Positions 50,645 to 54,338 of a stretch of 54,338 bases of DNA are shown piece by piece. Below the pieces are notes generated by a model, which saw only the letters and a list, made by a program, of their open reading frames with translations, searched no databases and was not told the DNA's origin. This DNA comes from Stachybotrys elegans (Eukaryota; Ascomycota; Sordariomycetes; Hypocreales; Stachybotryaceae), in assembly GCA_020746835.1 (NCBI GenBank), contig JAGPNK010000047.1, forward strand, positions 1 through 54,338, given 5' to 3'. Position 1 is the stretch's first letter, and every line of letters begins with the position of its first letter. The translations under genes and the position numbers were made by a program.

Positions 50645-51520
50645 ATGAACCTTCTGGAAATGACTCCTGGATTTCAGAAACCCAAAGCTTGTGTGGGAAG
50701 CTTTTTCGGATCAATACCTACTGTTGCTATTATATGCATACTGGAGCAGCTGGACGATATACCAACCCTTCTATCGGCTATTCTATCCTGCAACGCCTTC
50801 TTCTACGCATTCTCTCTCCATCGGCGAGGCATCATCCGAAAAGTCTTTGCGGCGCATAGGAAAGCTTTGGATTCTTGCGGGATTGGTAGTATTCTCGCGG
50901 ATCTAAAGCTGGCTATCAAGCGGAATATAATACCGAGAGAGGCAATAGAAGACGCTTTCGAGTCTATCTGGCCAGATTTTACGGAGAGACAGCTCGAAGA
51001 ACTATTGGTACCCCTATGCGGAGCCTTCGAAAAAACATATTGTCTGGAGGGCCGCCAGTCCGAAGCTGAAAGATTCCTTTGGCTTATCTGGAATGGAGAA
51101 GGCCCTTACGCTCCTCGTGACCAGCCCCCCCCAAGATCGCCAGTGATGATGGGTATAGGCCGGCGTCTATTGAGCTTGAGTAAGTCACGCAAAGTGGCTA
51201 TTGTCAAGGCCGAGCTAGAGCTGTTAGAGCTCACAAGACCTTATCTATACCCATTTCATGTTCTGGATACTACGGGGGGCATCGCGCTCATGACCGGCGA
51301 AGAGAAGGAGCAAAATGCGCACCCTCTCTTTTACCCCCCCGCGCTTCACTATGAAGTTGATGACCTAGGAACGTGCCTTAGGTATCTCAACTACTACCCA
51401 CAGAGACTCATTGAATACCGACCAGGAGGTGTCCGGCGCATGCTGCAGTCTGTGACAAGTAGGCGTGGGGACAGAGAAATGTATAAGATAAGCTGGCTAA
51501 TAAAGGAAGGGCTATTTTAA
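50645..51520 (+). CDS. F-box-like hypothetical protein
   Basis: A 291-aa frame from the ATG at 50645. Residues 24-60 (SIPTVAIICILEQLDDIPTL, then SAILSCNAFFYAF) fit the helical F-box-like pattern of many fungal proteins (LPxEIxxxIxxxLxxxxxLxxxxxxxxxF). The rest is helical with Arg/Glu-rich stretches and a Pro patch (APRDQPPPRSP), and ends ISWLIKEGLF. F-box proteins recruit targets to SCF ubiquitin ligases; this assignment rests on one weak motif. Confidence 0.55.
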   Translation: MNLLEMTPGFQKPKACVGSFFGSIPTVAIICILEQLDDIPTLLSAILSCNAFFYAFSLHRRGIIRKVFAAHRKALDSCGIGSILADLKLAIKRNIIPREAIEDAFESIWPDFTERQLEELLVPLCGAFEKTYCLEGRQSEAERFLWLIWNGEGPYAPRDQPPPRSPVMMGIGRRLLSLSKSRKVAIVKAELELLELTRPYLYPFHVLDTTGGIALMTGEEKEQNAHPLFYPPALHYEVDDLGTCLRYLNYYPQRLIEYRPGGVRRMLQSVTSRRGDREMYKISWLIKEGLF

Positions 51521-52084
51521 TTAAATGAATAGCAAGAAATACTATATATGCTCTTTAACTTTACCGCAATGATATTCAATGTCCTGAAACACCTCGCGTG
51601 ACATAGACTGATTCTCCCCGAGCCATCCATACTGTAATACAGCTCTTAACTTGCCGGCCATCATCTTTTGATTAACTGGCCACCCCTTGTGACCATAGTA
51701 GGTCGTGACTTCAATGCCGAAAATTTTGCACGGTCATGTCATTGCCAGAGCTGCCGACAAAGTAGCTAGCTGCAAAGGCCAGGATAAGGGTTGCCAGCGA
51801 AGGTCATCAAGACCTGGCATCTAATAGTGACCCTGAGCTCTGCTGGCGGCCCTGAAAATGACCTTCTGACCTTCGCCAGCGGCCCGGATCCTGACCTCTA
51901 ACTACCATGAGAAAACTTCACTCCTTTGAGCTGTATTTTACTCTGCATCCACCTTCCAAGTGTCTTTGTATTGCAATACGTTGTCGGTGGGTACCCACTA
52001 TGGTTACTGACGGACGAGAACTATGCGACCAGCCTCAAGACGCCGGGGTCGATGCTACATATCCCAACTTTAGGACTACTAGTT
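51521..52084. other. Intergenic region
   Basis: No supported gene. Between 51780 and 51900 there are several CCAGCG/TGACCTT-like short repeats (GCCAGCGAAGGTCATCAAG and the reverse-like CCTTCGCCAGCGGCC), a small low-complexity block. Confidence 0.35.
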
Positions 52085-52515
52085 TCCTATTCTTGGTATT
52101 GAAGGCTGGTTCTTGGTTAGTCTCGCGGTTGCTACTCAGAAATCAGTTTCCATCCACATTCTTGATGGTGCATTGGTTTTGGACAATTCTCAGTTTACAG
52201 GTGAAGTAGGTAACAGCGAGCCAGAAGGTACTATGCATTGTCTCCAAGACATATCTTGATAAGCCATTCCGCTGACATGGCTCTAAGCTTCTGTCACCTC
52301 TGGCTACCCTCCCGCTATCCTTAATAAAAATTAGGCTGAGCTGAAAATGGCCATCACCACCATCCCTGAAGTCCTCATTCAACTTGTCTGCAGGAACCCA
52401 CGGCTCCCGTCAAGATCCCCAAGTCTGCTCACAATGCAGAGGTTAAGATCGCCATTGCCATAGACAAGGACCTCAAGGACGTGGACGAGGCTTCGGCTCT
52501 TGATTATGTATGTCA
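52085..52515 (+). pseudogene. FAA-hydrolase-like (acylpyruvase/fumarylacetoacetase family) gene relic
   Basis: On plus, pieces of this family are readable despite shifts and stops. One piece reads SVSIHILDGALVLDN. After a gap comes AITTIPEVLIQL, then, past a CTGCAG that looks like an old intron acceptor, APVKIPKSAHNAEVKIAIAI and KDLKDVDEASALDY. The last block corresponds to the LDYEGELxxVIGKxxKDVxxxxALDY region. It then breaks at TATGTATGTC. The metal-binding Glu residues of the family are not conserved here (EVKIAIAI in place of EGELxxVI). It stops 15 bp before the end of the nucleoside hydrolase gene on minus. Confidence 0.65.
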
Positions 52516-52529
52516 CAATCAATCCGAAC

Positions 52530-54024
52530 TCAATGCTTACGCTTAGATCCGCAACCACAATATGAAATGCACTGGGGACATTCCATAGCACTCTTCATAG
52601 CCGACTTCAACGCAGTCGCGTTAATCTGGTTGATGTAGTTGATCTTCTGCAAGTTCTGAGACCTTGGCATAAGAATTTTCTGATATGCCATGATATTCCC
52701 ATAGTAGGGGCTAGACCAAGCAGTATCAACATCGACATAGACTTTGAATACGTTATTAGTATATATGTACGCTGTTCAAGTCAAGAAACAATCACTTACA
52801 TGAAGTGGCATTTGTAACATGGTTCGGATATATGGCTGCAAACATAGCTAGCTCGTCCCAGAACGGCAGTTCTGTACCGTAATATTTCTGGAAGAGGTTT
52901 GTGTATGGCGTCTTGGCTGTAGCAACGTCGTCGATATATGCCTGGTCTGGGAACACCTGATTTGCGCCGTTACCAACTAGGGCTGTGCAACATAATTTAG
53001 CAGAGTAACACCAGATAGATGGTTAGGTAGTGGGGGTACTCACTGATGCTTGGAAAAGCAGCTGTGAGTGCTATCTTGGAGGCTTCTGGGTCGATCTTCA
53101 GATTGATCTGTCTATGATGTTAGCTTTTGTCGATAGTCCAGAGGAAATGTGATTTCATACGTCCGAGTTGATGTCAGCGAGGGTCTTGGATCCGGAAGTT
53201 TGATAGAGCATAACATCAATATATCCGCCCATGGCAACCAGTCCCTTTGTTGATGAGGCAAAAGAAGAGTCCATCCTTGTAGCAAGGGCAATGTTCGTAA
53301 AAGCACCGCCACTATAGATAAGGACTTCTCCGGGATACTTCCGCACCTGCTCAACCATCCATGCAGCAGCGTCCTCACTTGCTAGTGTGGTGTTTGGAAA
53401 GCCTTCAACGAATGCAGGGAGAGCCAAACGTTTTGGGTCCCCCGAAGAAGGGTCTCGACCGATAGCCTCCGCTGTCTCGTTATATGGCTGGAAAACACCC
53501 TCCTAGAGACAGTCAGTTTATGACAAACGAACCTTCTCAGCTTGAAAACGTGTTTGTGTGCGGATAGGCAGAAAGAGGTTATAGGCAATTGGAACTGAGC
53601 AGAGGTCATGCAAATACAAAGACCAGCACGCTAGCCCTAACAATCAAGAGTAGAGTGAAGAGAGGGGGGAGCGAGTTTGACTATAGTTGATGATACTCAC
53701 ATACGGAAGCGGCCCGTGCAAGAGCTTCCGCGTCTCCCAGAGGCCTTCGTTGTTTAGAAGGGGGTAGTCGGTACCCTTGTGCACAGGAATGCATGATAGA
53801 TTGCCGATTTCGAGGAGCGCCAGAGCGTGTAAGCTCGTCTGTCTTGACCATGAGTTCGCCGTATCACCTACGAGTCCAAGGACTTCATAGCCAGCATCAA
53901 TAGCTAGTAGAAATGTGATATAGGCGCCTGCATTCCAGTCATTGTCAATAATGATCTTAGGGCGGGCGGCTGCCGTGGCGACGACTACCAGGCCTAGAAT
54001 AAGACAAGATATCGAGAGACGCAT
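52530..54024 (-). CDS. Secreted inosine/uridine-type nucleoside hydrolase
   Basis: Five exons: 54024-53701, 53502-53161, 53107-53044, 52982-52800 and 52741-52530. Introns are 198, 53, 61 and 58 nt, each with GT..AG ends (GTGAGT, GTATGA, GTGAGT, GTAAGT). All phases agree, giving 374 aa. It starts with a signal peptide (MRLSISCLILGLVVVATAAA). The nucleoside-hydrolase core follows: KIIIDNDWNAGAYITFLLAI, PVHKGTDYPLL, LIYSGGAFTNIALA, DINLKIDPEASKIAL, LPFWDELAMFAAIYP and VDVDTAWSSPYYG. The calcium site that reads DxDxGxDD in most members is DNDWNAG here, as I remember for the secreted fungal branch. The reaction is cleavage of nucleosides to base plus ribose, probably outside the cell. The first intron is unusually long, and a short extra exon there cannot be excluded. 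Confidence 0.88.
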
Positions 54025-54338
54025 TGTGGATATCGGAATTGCATAGCGGCAGAATACAGTGCTCTGGCGGCAGTTCCATCATGTACTACTTATGTTCAAT
54101 ATCCCCTTGACCCTAGTCCAATTAAATGCAACAAGAAAGTGATAAGTATCTGTGCCCGAGGAACTTAGCTAGAAACTAAAGTACCGGCATTACTTAATCA
54201 CAGAGAGTGCTAAGTACAAAATTGTAAGTATGTTCCTAGACCAGGGATACCGTGGGCACAATATTGTGAGAAAATGGCTGAGTTCTGTTCTCGCTCGACT
54301 TGTGGATCAGATACTATTTCTCCAGTGGGCACGGAATC
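54025..54338. promoter_or_regulatory. Upstream region of the nucleoside hydrolase gene
   Basis: The last 314 bp of the window. It should contain the promoter of the minus-strand gene. No distinct site or further coding frame is visible. Confidence 0.35.

Noticed and set aside
1..54338. CRISPR arrays, rRNA, tRNA, bacterial-type operons
   Set aside because: I looked for regularly spaced direct repeats, tRNA box B patterns and rRNA-like blocks and saw none. Spliceosomal introns show a fungal nuclear sequence.

Overview
The window looks like an accessory, transposon-rich stretch of a filamentous ascomycete genome. The evidence is a set of short introns (51-71 nt, GTAAGT/GTGAGT-type donors, CTAAC/CTGAC/CTAAT branch sites, YAG acceptors) that join open frames in phase. 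Fungal families are also present: an OCH1-like GT32 glycosyltransferase, a SUR7/PalI-type four-TM protein and a secreted nucleoside hydrolase. Broken transposons of several superfamilies occur throughout. Species cannot be fixed from sequence alone.

Left part (0.5-11.2 kb): a compact, visibly GC-rich group of genes that I cannot assign to a known pathway. It holds a 566-aa protein with an RG-rich tail, a divergently transcribed SNF2-type helicase (987 aa), a protein whose frame breaks at a homopolymer run, and two adjacent genes (336 aa; 363 aa spliced) that look like diverged paralogues. This is the best candidate here for an undescribed functional unit.

11.2-20.5 kb: mostly repeats and relics. 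These are fragments of a dispersed LTR-like repeat, a decayed copy of a membrane-protein gene whose intact version is at 29.4-30.3 kb, a piggyBac relic, and one intact BRCT-domain gene.

20.5-30.4 kb: the spliced GT32 gene (a fragment of the same family lies at 0.3 kb), a 238-bp MITE, two paralogous AT-rich genes (one with a 48-bp minisatellite coding an acidic tail), a decayed copy of the 42.8-kb gene, and a spliced multi-TM protein.

30.5-38 kb: a degenerate Ulp1-like protease gene, an LTR-like repeat, a Ty3/gypsy reverse-transcriptase relic, a SUR7-like gene, a mariner-type MITE and a few small genes.

38-47 kb: a very large spliced coiled-coil gene (1242 aa), a three-exon hypothetical gene, another LTR-like copy, a pogo-type transposase fragment and a second BRCT gene.

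47-54.3 kb: a second copy of the 237/238-bp MITE, a Tc1/mariner transposase gene with a single stop, a 400-aa protein of a fungal hypothetical family, an F-box-like protein, an FAA-hydrolase relic and an intact five-exon secreted nucleoside hydrolase.

A recurring theme is an intact gene paired with a decayed partner elsewhere in the window (GT32, four-TM gene, 42.8-kb gene, MITE, LTR-like repeat). Several relics carry C-to-T or G-to-A type stops, which is compatible with repeat-induced point mutation but not proven.
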